The notes: generated by a model not told the origin, from the sequence alone. Shown: positions 52,024 through 60,781, numbered from the stretch's first letter. The stretch is 64,000 nt of DNA from Enteractinococcus helveticum (GCF_001657475.1 NZ_LXEY01000015.1:1-64000), one strand, 5' to 3'. Numbers and translations: made by a program.

Positions 52024-54018
52024 ATGACGCACTCTGCGCCACCACCGATCACCTGGCACCCGACCAACCCGGCCAATACCCAGATGTTTCGATTCGCACA
52101 CTGGCTCACCGACACCCACGCAGTAGACGTGGGAGAACTTCTTAACGACGACGGCAACATCGCCCCCGGGCTCTACCGCCGTCTCCACGCCTGGTCGATC
52201 ACCGAGCTGCCGGCATTCTGGGATGCGGTGCGCGAGTATTTCGGGGTGCTCGGCGATGGGTTCGACACCGATGCGCTGACCGATGCGACCATGCCCGGAG
52301 CAGTCTGGTATCCGAACGCGCAAGTGAACTTTGCCGAAAACGTCCTGGAACGCACGCGAGAGCATGTCAGACACGACGCGACAGCACTGGTGAACATTGA
52401 TGAAAACAACGTCATTGACACCGTGACCTGGCAGCAGTTACGCACCCGGGTCCATGGCCTGGCTGAGCAACTGCGCGACCTCGGCGTGCAACCGGGCGAC
52501 CGCATAGCGGCCGTCCTGCCAAATAACGCCGAGGCCATTATCGGACTGCTGGCCAGCGCAACAATCGGGGCGGTCTGGACGATCAACTCGCCAGATCTCA
52601 CCGTCACCGCAACCCTGGCACGGCTGCGCCAGCTGGCACCCACCGTGCTGATTACCTCGGGCGGGTACACATTTGCCGGTAAGTTCTTTGACCTCACCGA
52701 ATATAACGCCCAGCTGCGCGCCGGGCTGCCCAGCCTAAACCACCACCTGGGCATCGAAGACTACCGCCAAGCTCCAACCAATGGCCCGGTCGACTATCTG
52801 CGCGTCGCGTTCGATCACCCATTGTGGATCCTCTTTTCCTCCGGCACCACCGGTGATCCCAAAGGCATTGTTCACGGCCACGGCGGCATGCTGCTGGAAT
52901 CGCTCAAAGGCCAGGGCCTGCACCAGGATATGACCCCAACCGACCGCTACTACGTTGCCGCCAATACCTCCTGGATGGTGTGGAACACGCTGGTCCAAGC
53001 GCTGGCACTGGGCACATCCGTGGTCGTCTACGGTGGCTCGCCCAAAATCAACGGCCCCGCCCGCCAATTCGAGGTCATCGCCGCCACCGACACCACCCGG
53101 TTTGCCGTGGGCGCCCCATACCTGAGCCTGGTCGAACGCTCCGGTATCTCGCCGGCCGAACACTGGGACCTCACCGGGCTGAAATCCATTCTCTCCACCG
53201 CCGCTCCCCTGCCCGAATCCACCTGGCGCTGGGTGCACGAACATGTCAACCCCGCCGTCCGGCTCGGCTCTGACTCCGGCGGCACCGACATCTGTTCCGG
53301 GTTCATTGGCACCAACCCGCTGGAGCCCATCCGCCTGGGCGAACTGCAGGGACCGATGCTCGGGGTGGCCGCAAAATCCTTCGACGACGACGGTCAGGAA
53401 GTTTTCGATGAGGTCGGCGAGCTCGTGATGACCGAACCGATGCCGTCCATGCCGCTCTATCTGTGGAATGACCCCGACGGCGAGCGCTACCGCGACACGT
53501 ACTTCGACCGGTTCCCTGCAACCGATACCTACCCCCACGGTGTGTGGGCGCAGGGCGATTGGGTTATCCAGACTTCGCGCGGCAGCTTTATCGTCGAAGG
53601 TCGCTCCGATGCCACCTTGAACCGGCAGGGTGTGCGACTCGGCACCGCTGAGATTTACGCGGCGCTGAGTCACATTCCAGAAGTCGAGCAGTCCACCGTC
53701 ATCGGCGTAGAACAACCCGGCGGCAGTTACTGGATGCCATTATTCGTCCAGCTTGCTGAAGGAGCCGAACTTACTGACGAGCTGCAAGACCGTATCGCTG
53801 AGATGATCCGCACCCAAGCATCCGTGCGCCACGTGCCAGATGAGATCATCGCCGTCGCCGACATCCCTGTTACCCACAGTGGCAAACGGATCGAAGTGCC
53901 GCTGAAGAAACTCTTCGTCCGGGGAACCGCTGATGCGGTGAACCAAGACGCGATCGCCAATCCTGGTTCACTGGCGGAATTCGTCGAGCTTGCCCAGCGT
54001 CGCGCCATGGCGTCATAG
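52024..54018 (+). CDS. Acetoacetyl-CoA synthetase (copy 1)
   Basis: A 664-residue adenylate-forming ligase of the acetoacetate-CoA ligase subfamily: N-terminal WHPTNPANTQMFRFAHWL, a FWDAVREYFGVLGDGFDT helix, ILFSSGTTGDPKGIVHGHGG (A3 motif), DRYYVAANTSWMVWNTLVQA, SDSGGTDICSGFIGTN, and the C-terminal lysine in THSGKRIEVPLKKLF. It activates acetoacetate or a related 3-keto acid released by the preceding hydrolase, 17 bases upstream, feeding acetyl-CoA. A second copy is at 58690-60717. Confidence 0.85.
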   Translation: MTHSAPPPITWHPTNPANTQMFRFAHWLTDTHAVDVGELLNDDGNIAPGLYRRLHAWSITELPAFWDAVREYFGVLGDGFDTDALTDATMPGAVWYPNAQVNFAENVLERTREHVRHDATALVNIDENNVIDTVTWQQLRTRVHGLAEQLRDLGVQPGDRIAAVLPNNAEAIIGLLASATIGAVWTINSPDLTVTATLARLRQLAPTVLITSGGYTFAGKFFDLTEYNAQLRAGLPSLNHHLGIEDYRQAPTNGPVDYLRVAFDHPLWILFSSGTTGDPKGIVHGHGGMLLESLKGQGLHQDMTPTDRYYVAANTSWMVWNTLVQALALGTSVVVYGGSPKINGPARQFEVIAATDTTRFAVGAPYLSLVERSGISPAEHWDLTGLKSILSTAAPLPESTWRWVHEHVNPAVRLGSDSGGTDICSGFIGTNPLEPIRLGELQGPMLGVAAKSFDDDGQEVFDEVGELVMTEPMPSMPLYLWNDPDGERYRDTYFDRFPATDTYPHGVWAQGDWVIQTSRGSFIVEGRSDATLNRQGVRLGTAEIYAALSHIPEVEQSTVIGVEQPGGSYWMPLFVQLAEGAELTDELQDRIAEMIRTQASVRHVPDEIIAVADIPVTHSGKRIEVPLKKLFVRGTADAVNQDAIANPGSLAEFVELAQRRAMAS

Positions 54019-54029
54019 CGCCGCAAGAA

Positions 54030-54175
54030 TTAAAGGACTGAGGCCCCGGATTTGCTCCGGGGCCTCACGCTCTCACTCACACCTTGAAGAGGTAGTACCT
54101 ACTCTAAGGACCCTTGCTGATTGGCGGCTTGAGTTCCACTCAAATTCTCAAGTGAATCAGCTGGGAATTCCCTCA
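54030..54175 (+). repeat. Structured ~150-bp repeat, unit 1
   Basis: GC hairpin GAGGCCCCGG/CCGGGGCCTC, then CTCACACCTTGAAGAGGTAG and a second small hairpin ending CTACTCTAAGG, then a diverged tail. It directly follows the CoA-synthetase gene and may act as its terminator. Confidence 0.65.
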
Positions 54176-54240
54176 ACCTAACGTTCAACCCTTACGTGAC
54201 GTGGTCGTATTCCTACTTGAGGAAGCCAATTCGAATTATT

Positions 54241-54390
54241 AAATGGATGAGGCCCCAGGACTGGAACCCGGGGCCTCAACACTCTCATCACTCACACCTC
54301 GAAGAGGGTGATACCCACTCTAGGAAATGTTCCTGACGCTGAGCTTGCATTCTGCTCAAAGTCAAGCATGAAGGGTCTGGGAAAATGCTG
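54241..54390 (+). repeat. Structured ~150-bp repeat, unit 2
   Basis: Hairpin GAGGCCCCAGG/CCCGGGGCCTC, CTCACACCTCGAAGAGGGTG with ACCC pairing in the second hairpin, then GTTCCTGACGCTGAGCTTGC and TTCTGCTCAAA, as in the other units. Confidence 0.65.
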
Positions 54391-54806
54391 TGCATGCGAA
54401 TATTCGATAGTCACAACCTCGCTCACCTAGACGATATATGCATCACGAGCTATCAGTGTGACTCACTCGGGTGGCTGTGCAAATCTTGAGGCGTTAGTTC
54501 CTGAACTAACGCCTCGAATCGAACGATGTAATTTTTTACATCTTTAGGTAAATTTTTACATCAACGAGTAATTTTTTACCTTGACTCTGAACAGTCTCTA
54601 AAACCATGGCATTTCGAGCCCGAAGTTGAACCAGCTTCCCTAGTCGGCTCAAATCCTAAAAGAAGACACCCCTAAGACAAGTGGACCTGACTGGTTGTGT
54701 CTGTCCTTACTGCGAAGTAGTCGGTGGGATGACACCGAGCATAAGTGGTTTCATGACCGCCTCGACGAATGAAACGGTGGTATCTGGGCCGTAGAGGTGC
54801 GTGAAA
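54391..54806. other. Gene-free stretch with a perfect hairpin and TGTAA palindromes
   Basis: Contains GAGGCGTTAGTTC-CT-GAACTAACGCCTC (54488-54515, perfect 13-bp arms) and three T-rich palindromic sites, GATGTAATTTTTTACATC (54525), GGTAAATTTTTACATC (54547) and GAGTAATTTTTTACC (54566). No gene is supported. Confidence 0.55.
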
Positions 54807-54955
54807 TGACGAAAGGCCCCGGGACTGGAACCCGGAGCCTCGCGTCTTCATCACTCACACCTTGAAGAGGTAGTTACTACTCTAAGAAACGTTCCTGGCG
54901 ACGAGCTTGCGTTCCGCTCAAAATCACGCATGAACTATCTGTGAAAAGCCTGCGA
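54807..54955 (+). repeat. Structured ~150-bp repeat, unit 3
   Basis: Hairpin AGGCCCCGGGACTGGAACCC through GGAGCCT, CTCACACCTTGAAGAGGTAG, second hairpin with TAG/CTA, then GTTCCTGGCGACGAGCTTGC and TTCCGCTCAAA. It ends just before the convergent gyrI-like gene. Confidence 0.65.
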
Positions 54956-54967
54956 GCGCGATACGTT

Positions 54968-55600
54968 CTACGATTCTGCGGCGTCGTCGGTGACGGGCTG
55001 GCGCAGTAGCGTGCGGAGTTTCTCAGGCGCAGTTTTTCGTGGATCTGAAAAGTACACTTCGTGGTGTTTGCCAGTCAGCTGCAGTCCGTGTGTGGGAATG
55101 AACTCTTGGTGCATTTGTTCAAGCACAGGACCTTCGTCGTCGTATGACCCAACATGCAGCGTTTGTACGCAGCGCCCCTCTGCCAATGTTTCAAGGCGCA
55201 CGTCGCCAAGCAGCGCAGGAGGGTTCTTGGCACCAGCTTGTGCCAGTGCACTTTCGAAGACTGCCGCTTCGATCCACTCAGGAGCCATGATCATCACGGT
55301 CCACTGCCACTTGGACTTATCTCGTGCGCTAGTAAACGCGCTCATGTCGTCAGCCCACCAGAGTCCTTCTAGTGGTGGGACGACGTAATCGCGCCCGAGC
55401 TCGCGTTTACTTATAAATTTCATTTTGTAGGCCACCGGGTACAACGCCTCCGGCGCCTGTGCATACTCAGGCGAGGCGTTCGGATCACCCTGGCCATCGA
55501 CCATGAGATACTGCATAGTCGGGACGTCGACGAGGCGAAATTCTCCGCGCTTTGCCCGGTAGGCATCCAGTGTTTTCTTGAAATCGATCTTTTCGATCAT
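54968..55600 (-). CDS. GyrI-like small-molecule-binding domain protein
   Basis: A 210-residue stand-alone GyrI-like (AraC effector-binding type) protein: MIEKIDFKKTLDAYRAKRGE, FRLVDVPTMQYLMVDGQGDP, PVAYKMKFISKRELGRDYVV, LEGLWWADDM, APEWIEAAVF, CVQTLHVGSYDDEGPVLEQM and HHEVYFSDPRKTAPEKLRTL. The conserved Trp and Glu residues line the ligand pocket in this family, whose members bind or hydrolyse xenobiotics. Intact. A broken copy lies at 63430-63700, beyond the IS110 and MFS/CoA-ligase cassette. Confidence 0.8.
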   Translation of the reverse strand: MIEKIDFKKTLDAYRAKRGEFRLVDVPTMQYLMVDGQGDPNASPEYAQAPEALYPVAYKMKFISKRELGRDYVVPPLEGLWWADDMSAFTSARDKSKWQWTVMIMAPEWIEAAVFESALAQAGAKNPPALLGDVRLETLAEGRCVQTLHVGSYDDEGPVLEQMHQEFIPTHGLQLTGKHHEVYFSDPRKTAPEKLRTLLRQPVTDDAAES

Positions 55601-55633
55601 TACTCACCTTTGCTGAGTTCAATGCAGACGGAA

Positions 55634-55745
55634 TCAAGCAACCAGCGGTTTGATCGCCGTGATCTCATCCGCGCTCTGATCCAGTGACATCTGAGTATCG
55701 TAGTCGGTCTGCAGGCTGACCCAGCATCCGTCACTCATGCCGAAA
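55634..55745 (-). pseudogene. C-terminal remnant of a HigA-type antitoxin
   Basis: Minus-strand reading: FGMSDGCWVSLQTDYDTQMS then LDQSADEITAIKPLVA and TGA. It resembles the common HigA end (FFGMSxxFWLNLQxxYDLxxA...I-x-P). The helix-turn-helix part is missing; repeat unit 4 replaces it. Confidence 0.55.
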
Positions 55746-55885
55746 AAGGACTGAGGCCGCGGATCAGCAACGGGGCCTCACGCTCTGACTCACACCTTGA
55801 AGAGGATGACTACTATTGTAAGAAACCTTCCTGTTTGCTAGCTTGCGTTCTGCTCAAGAACGAACAAGAACCTCCTGGGAAAGAG
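55740..55885 (+). repeat. Structured ~150-bp repeat, unit 4
   Basis: Hairpin GAGGCCGCGG/GGGGCCTC (imperfect), CTCACACCTTGAAGAGGATG, a weak second hairpin, then CTTCCTGTTTGCTAGCTTGC and TTCTGCTCAA. The most diverged copy; it abuts the HigA remnant. Confidence 0.6.
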
Positions 55886-55910
55886 TCTGGATTCGCTGGC
55901 CCGGGGCCCG

Positions 55911-56013
55911 ACGTGTAAAAAATATGCCGGGTTTTTTACACGTTGCAAAGACATGTAAAAAATACGCTAAATTCTTTACACGTTTTGAGGATATGTAAAA
56001 ACTTCTTACATAT
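55911..56013. repeat. Cluster of three TGTAA palindromes before the IS110 element
   Basis: ACGTGTAAAAAA ... TTTTTTACACGT (55911-55943, perfect 12-bp arms), CATGTAAAAAA ... TTTACACG (55952-55982) and ATATGTAA ... TTACATAT (55991-56013). Similar T-rich palindromes occur at 54525-54580. Confidence 0.6.
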
Positions 56014-56039
56014 CCCCTTTCGGGCGCTCTGAGCCCGGA

Positions 56040-56282
56040 CTCCCCGTTACCTTTTAGGTGTCACTGCTTTCCGGCAGGATATGCAGTGTAGGTGGCCGGC
56101 TGGTTCCGGCATGATGGTTGCCCCCAGTTGACCATAATCCGGGGGGTGTTGTCACCGGAACCGGTCTGGTTCGTTCGGATCGCTAATAGAAGCACGCTCC
56201 GTGGGGCTGTGTAACGTGGTTGTGAACGGGTGAACCCTCGGTGACCTGGTCTTGTATTGGAACGACCCGAAGAAGGTGTTCG
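56040..56282 (+). ncRNA. Candidate IS110 bridge RNA region
   Basis: IS110 elements encode a bridge RNA in the non-coding end before the transposase. Here this interval has CACTGC/GCAGTG (56062-56088) and a larger stem GGTTCCGG/CCGGAACC (56102-56162) enclosing a 45-base internal loop, the type of architecture expected for a guide-loop RNA. Limits and folding are inferred by eye. Confidence 0.4.
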
Positions 56283-57482
56283 ATGGAGCCGCAACTATTT
56301 CTGGGGATTGATGTTGGGAAATCTGACCACCATGCCACCGCGGTCAACCGCGATGGCGAGGTGATGCATGACAAACTCTTGCCGCAGTCTGAGCCAATGA
56401 TTCAGGAGCTGTTGAAAGATCTTGTCGCCAAATACGGTGAGCTGTTGGTAGTGGTGGATCAGCCCAAAACCATCGGCGCGTTAGTGATTGCGGTCGCTCA
56501 ACGACTCAGGATCCAAGTCGCGTATTTGCCTGGCCTCACAATGCGTCGGGTAGCCGATTTGCATCCGGGCCAGGCCAAAACGGATGCTCGAGATGCCTAC
56601 ATTATCGCCGAAACAGCACGCACGATGCCTCATACGTTGCGTGGGATCACCATCGCTGAAGAGCAGATTGCTGAATTGTCGATGCTGTGTGGGTTTGATG
56701 ATGATCTGGCAGCCCAGCTGACCCAGGTGCGCAACCGGTTGCGGGGACTACTGACGCAGATTCACCCATCGCTGGAACGGGTGCTGGGTCCACGGTTAGC
56801 TCACCTTGCCGTGATCGATCTACTGGGCCGATATCCCACTCCAGCAGCCCTGAAACGCGCAGGACGAGGTCATGTCAGAATCCGCTTGAAGAAACTCGCA
56901 CCCCGGATGGCCGGTCGACTTACTGACGAGATCTTTGCCGCCCTCGCCGAACAAACCACCATCGTGACCGGGACCAAAGCTGCTGAACACATCGTCGGGC
57001 GGTTGACGGCTCAACTTCAGCAACTCACCAAACAACGAGCAGAGATCGAAACAGAGATCCTGAAAGTCGTTGATGCGCACCCTCTTACCTAAGTCCTGAC
57101 CTCCATGCCAGGCATCGGGGTCAGGACAGCAGCACGTATTCTCACGGAAGTGGTGGGCAAGGACTTCAAATCCGCAGCACACTTGGTCTCATATGCTGGC
57201 ATCGCGCCCGTGACCCGCCAATCCGGCACCTCCATTCGTGGAGAATCCCCATCTCGGCGCGGCAACAAAGTCCTCAAACGAGTGCTGTTCTTGTCTGCCT
57301 TTGCTTCGATTAAAGGCGACCCCGCCTCGCGGGCCTACTACGACAAGAAATGCGCCGAAGGCAAACGCCACAACCAAGCCGTCATGGCCCTTGCCAGACG
57401 CCGATCCGACGTCCTGTTCGCCATGCTCAGAGACGGCACGTTCTACGAATCTCGCCCAGCACAACTTGTTCCAGCAGCTTGA
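56283..57482 (+). pseudogene. IS110 transposase with one in-frame stop
   Basis: Starts MEPQLFLGIDVGKSDHHATA (RuvC-like first Asp), continues VVVDQP, HPGQAKTDARDAYIIAETAR with the further acidic residues, and a coiled-coil-rich middle. At 57090-57092 a TAA interrupts HPLT-stop-VLTSMPGIGVRTAARILTEV. The same frame then completes the C-terminal domain with SYAGIAPVTRQSGTSIRG (catalytic Ser) to 57482. About 399 codons in all, normal length. Probably inactivated by one nonsense change; readthrough is unproven. Confidence 0.8.
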
Positions 57483-57579
57483 CGAAAACGATAGAAGCAC
57501 CCCCCTAGCGGCCTGTTGCCGCACCTGATGCTGGCTTCGACACCGAAGCGCTCGCACTCAAGTTACACAGGAGGTCATC

Positions 57580-57702
57580 ATGCCTAACATCGACTCGACC
57601 TCATCCTGGGAGCACATCATGGCCTGCTCGCACCCAACCCAGCCAACGCGCTACTATCACGGCTACGCGAAGCGTCCTGGGTTTTATTCCAGTCGGATAT
57701 GA
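57580..57702 (+). CDS. Small 40-residue frame after the IS110 element
   Basis: ATG with a good AGGAGG site six bases upstream; product MPNIDSTSSWEHIMACSHPT and a Tyr/Arg-rich end. No family recognised. It may be the start of a gene cut by rearrangement, since nothing follows it in frame. Confidence 0.25.
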   Translation: MPNIDSTSSWEHIMACSHPTQPTRYYHGYAKRPGFYSSRI

Positions 57703-57864
57703 GAATCTGGTAGGACATGACTTAAAGGAACCGGTCTTATGCCATGTCAGGACCGATGCGGCAACGACATGTCTGGCTTCCGATAATGACCTTATGCCAG
57801 CCGTGGAGCTCGTCAGGTGCCGTTAGGCATCTGGTGGGATTGCAATACGAAATAGCTAGAAGTT

Positions 57865-58626
57865 CTATTGTGCAGCTTTGGAATCTCCATCGATCGAGAA
57901 CTGCTGACCCGAGATTGTTCGAGCGTGCGGACCACAGAGGAACACTGCGAGTGCACCGATGTCCGCAGGGTTTGTAAACGATTTGATCGCCTGGTTCTCT
58001 AACCCCGCGGCTTTCTCATCCTCGACACTGCGCCCCGAGAGTTGGGCACGGCCCTCAAACACCTGCTCCAGACGGTTGCCTTCTACTGCCCCGGGGTGGA
58101 TCGAGTTGACCGTAATGTCATGGGGCCCCAGTTCCAGCGACAGCGTTTTGGTAAATCCGACTAACCCCCACTTGGTGGTGGAGTAGGCGACGCGGTTTGG
58201 ATAGCCGAAGCGGCCGGCGAGTGAAGACATGATCAAGATGGAGCCACCACCATTTTTCTTTAGCAGCGGCACGACCCGATGAGCCACATTGAAGGAGCCG
58301 TTGAGGTTGACATCGACCACCGATTTCCAGGCGGCGAAATCATAGTCCTCTACTGGGGCGGTGGGACCGGCGATACCAGCATTGCTAACCAGAACATCAA
58401 GCCCGTTCCACCTGTCGTCCAGGTTTTGGGCCAATTGGGCAACATCCTCTGTGGAGGTCACGTCGCCGACGCTGCCGCTGAGGTTCGAGTCAGTGTCTAG
58501 AGCCTTTTCCATGGCATCTTGATCGAGGTCAAAGAGGTGTACTTTGCTTCCTTGAGCCAGGAATGCCTTAGCGATCGCCCATCCGATTCCGCTGGCACCA
58601 GCTGTGATTAGGACTCGCTGGGTCAT
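57865..58626 (-). CDS. Short-chain dehydrogenase, probable 3-hydroxy-acid dehydrogenase
   Basis: A 253-residue classical SDR: VLITAGASGIGWAIAKAFLA, FDLDQDA acidic strand (NAD preference), LVSNAGIAGPTAPVEDYDFA, SSLAGRFGYPNRVAYSTTKW with Ser, Tyr and Lys, NSIHPGAVEGNRLEQVF, and the FSIDGD end. Last gene of an MFS / acetoacetyl-CoA synthetase / SDR operon. That order suggests oxidation of 3-hydroxybutyrate (or a similar 3-hydroxy acid) to the 3-keto acid used by the ligase. Substrate inferred from context. Confidence 0.78.
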   Translation of the reverse strand: MTQRVLITAGASGIGWAIAKAFLAQGSKVHLFDLDQDAMEKALDTDSNLSGSVGDVTSTEDVAQLAQNLDDRWNGLDVLVSNAGIAGPTAPVEDYDFAAWKSVVDVNLNGSFNVAHRVVPLLKKNGGGSILIMSSLAGRFGYPNRVAYSTTKWGLVGFTKTLSLELGPHDITVNSIHPGAVEGNRLEQVFEGRAQLSGRSVEDEKAAGLENQAIKSFTNPADIGALAVFLCGPHARTISGQQFSIDGDSKAAQ

Positions 58627-58689
58627 AATTTTCTACTCCAAATCTGAAGGTATTGGTGAACCGTCCCCATCGGACGAATACTCTGCTAC

Positions 58690-60717
58690 TTATCCGCGAC
58701 GGCGTGACTGCGCGAAATTCCGGAACCAGTCCAGGGCTTTCGGATTTTTCACCGAGTCACGGTTGATCAGATTGTCACTCGGACCCCAGCTAAACATCCG
58801 TTTCAATGGCACCTCAAGACGTTTCATCGTCTGGGTCACAGGGATCTCCGGGGCCTCAATAATCTCGTCGGGGACGTGTCGAGCGCTCGCCCTGTTGCGC
58901 AGCGTGTCACGGATACGATCCCGCAAGGCGTCATCTAGAACGGCGTCCTCTGCAAGGACGACAAACAGCGGCATCCAGTAACCACCGTTTTCCTCCTCCA
59001 CTCCCAGCACCATGCAGTCCTCGATTTCTTTGACAGCCTGCAAAGCATCATAGATGTCGGAGGGGCCAATGCGAACGCCCTGCCGGTTCAACGTGGCATC
59101 CGCACGCCCATGGACGACGTAACGCCCCTCTGCTGTGCGGGTGATCCAATCACCGTGCATCCAGATACCTGGTTGCGCAGTGAAATAGGACGAACGGTAG
59201 CGCTTCCCGGATTCATCGCCCCAGAAGAAGAGCGGCATCGACGGTAGCGGCCTTGTCACCGCCATCTCTCCGACCTCTCCCACGAGTGGCTTCCCATTCT
59301 CGTTGTGGGCCTCCGCGGCGACCCCCAGCAGGGGGCCCTGTAAGTATCCGAGATGCACCGGCTCCATCGGATTGGAACCTAAGAAGCCGCCGCAGATGTC
59401 GGTACCACCGGAATCCGAGCCCAAATGGACGTCCTGTTTGATCGCGGCGTGAACCCACAGCCAGGTACTCGATGGCAACGGCGAGCCGGTCGAGAGAATG
59501 GAACGAAGGGTTGAAAGATCACGTCCACGCTGGGGATCGAGGCCGGACTTCTCCACCATGGTCAGATATGCTGCTCCGGTGGCAAATTGGGTGACCTTCA
59601 GGTCCGAGATGATCTGGAAATGATGGTCCTTGTCCGTCGCCTTCGGTGACCCGGCGTAGGTGACAACGCTTGCGCCGGCAAGCAGGTTGTGAACTAGCGT
59701 GTTCCACACCATCCAAGAGGTATTGGCGGCCACGTAGTAGACATCGCCTGGGCCCATGTCCTGATGCAACGCGATGCCCTTGAGTCCGTCGAGTGTCATA
59801 CCGCCGTGACCGTGCACGATCCCCTTCGGTTCTCCGGTGGTGCCGGAGGAGAACAAGATCCACAGTGGAGCGCTGAAGGGCACCCGTTCGTACTGTGCCG
59901 CAGTCGGGGTGCACTCGGCCTCATCGAAGGCTATCCGCGGGCGCCCCCCATGGCTCGGACCATGCATCTCACCGGCCGCGCGGCTCGGTTGCAAAGTACG
60001 GACCAGCACAGTGGCTACCAGCGACGGCAGGTTTGTCTCGATCTCTGCGGTATGTGTTCGTCGCTCCTGCTCCTTGCCGTTAAAAACATAACCATCGCAG
60101 GTGACGAGGACTTTTGGTTCTAGCTGCTCAACTCGCCTCACACTCGCCTCTGCGGAGAGATCTGGGGAGTTGATGGTCCACACCGCGCCTATCGAGGCCG
60201 CCGCCAGCAAACCGATGATGGCCTCTGGGATATTCGGCAGTACCGCGGCCACACGGTCGCCCGGCTCCACCCCCAATTCACGGAAGGTCTGTGCTAGGGA
60301 GGCGACGCGAGCCTCCAACTCGGACCAGGTGACCGGCGTTTGGCTGCCGTCTTCGCGCACGTCCACGATGGCCTCATGATGGCGCAGCGCAGGGTTGGCA
60401 GCATGGCGCAGCACGTTCTCGGCAAAGTTCAATCGTGCATCCGGAAACCACGTGGCAAACGGCATGGAATCATCCACCAGCACGGGACTCTCGTCGAAAC
60501 CGTCGCCCAGAACATCGAAGTACTCCGGGATCGCTCGCCAGAACTCGTCGGTTTGTGTAACGGACCAGTCCCACAAGGCGCGGAAATCCGGCAGCGTGCG
60601 TTCAAAACGCTGCTCGGACCATCGCGCGAAGCGACTCATCTGACAGTTCTCGAGTTGTTGCTCGGTCGGTGACCAAGTGACGGGGGCATCATGTGAGGTA
60701 TCGATGGAAGTAGACAT
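58690..60717 (-). CDS. Acetoacetyl-CoA synthetase (copy 2)
   Basis: A 675-residue ligase of the same subfamily as 52024-54018: VTWSPTEQQLENCQMSRFAR, FWRAIPEYFDVLGDGFDES, LFSSGTTGEPKGIVHGHGGM, DVYYVAANTSWMVWNTLVHN, SDSGGTDICGGFLGSN and the C-terminal MKRLEVPLKRMF lysine region. The glycine before the catalytic lysine is Met here (VTQTMKR), which is unusual. It activates acetoacetate. The ATG at 60717 has a GGAGGA site. More GC-rich than copy 1, so it looks separately acquired rather than a local duplication. Confidence 0.85.
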   Translation of the reverse strand: MSTSIDTSHDAPVTWSPTEQQLENCQMSRFARWSEQRFERTLPDFRALWDWSVTQTDEFWRAIPEYFDVLGDGFDESPVLVDDSMPFATWFPDARLNFAENVLRHAANPALRHHEAIVDVREDGSQTPVTWSELEARVASLAQTFRELGVEPGDRVAAVLPNIPEAIIGLLAAASIGAVWTINSPDLSAEASVRRVEQLEPKVLVTCDGYVFNGKEQERRTHTAEIETNLPSLVATVLVRTLQPSRAAGEMHGPSHGGRPRIAFDEAECTPTAAQYERVPFSAPLWILFSSGTTGEPKGIVHGHGGMTLDGLKGIALHQDMGPGDVYYVAANTSWMVWNTLVHNLLAGASVVTYAGSPKATDKDHHFQIISDLKVTQFATGAAYLTMVEKSGLDPQRGRDLSTLRSILSTGSPLPSSTWLWVHAAIKQDVHLGSDSGGTDICGGFLGSNPMEPVHLGYLQGPLLGVAAEAHNENGKPLVGEVGEMAVTRPLPSMPLFFWGDESGKRYRSSYFTAQPGIWMHGDWITRTAEGRYVVHGRADATLNRQGVRIGPSDIYDALQAVKEIEDCMVLGVEEENGGYWMPLFVVLAEDAVLDDALRDRIRDTLRNRASARHVPDEIIEAPEIPVTQTMKRLEVPLKRMFSWGPSDNLINRDSVKNPKALDWFRNFAQSRRRG

Positions 60718-60781
60718 GGTTTCCTCCGGAAAGGGGTAGGCATACGAGAACGATTTCAACAAGGGACATCCCAGTTGGGGG

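Larger units (their letters stand above)
56040..57505 (+). mobile_element. IS110-family insertion sequence
   Basis: One IS110-type transposase frame preceded by about 240 bases of structured non-coding DNA and followed by a short tail. The right end is placed after ATAGAAGCACCCCCC (57491-57505), because the partial copy at 63240-63410 stays similar up to that point and then diverges. The left end is uncertain. No terminal inverted repeats are seen, as normal for the group. ATAGAAGCACGCTCC at 56186 is a partial echo of the right end. Confidence 0.65.

Noticed and set aside
54245..54840. T-loop-like GGTTCCAGTCCCGG on the minus strand of repeat units 2 and 3
   Set aside because: Considered as a tRNA or tmRNA fragment, but there is no acceptor, D or anticodon stem, and the loop changes in units 1 and 4. 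It is the hairpin of the repeat.
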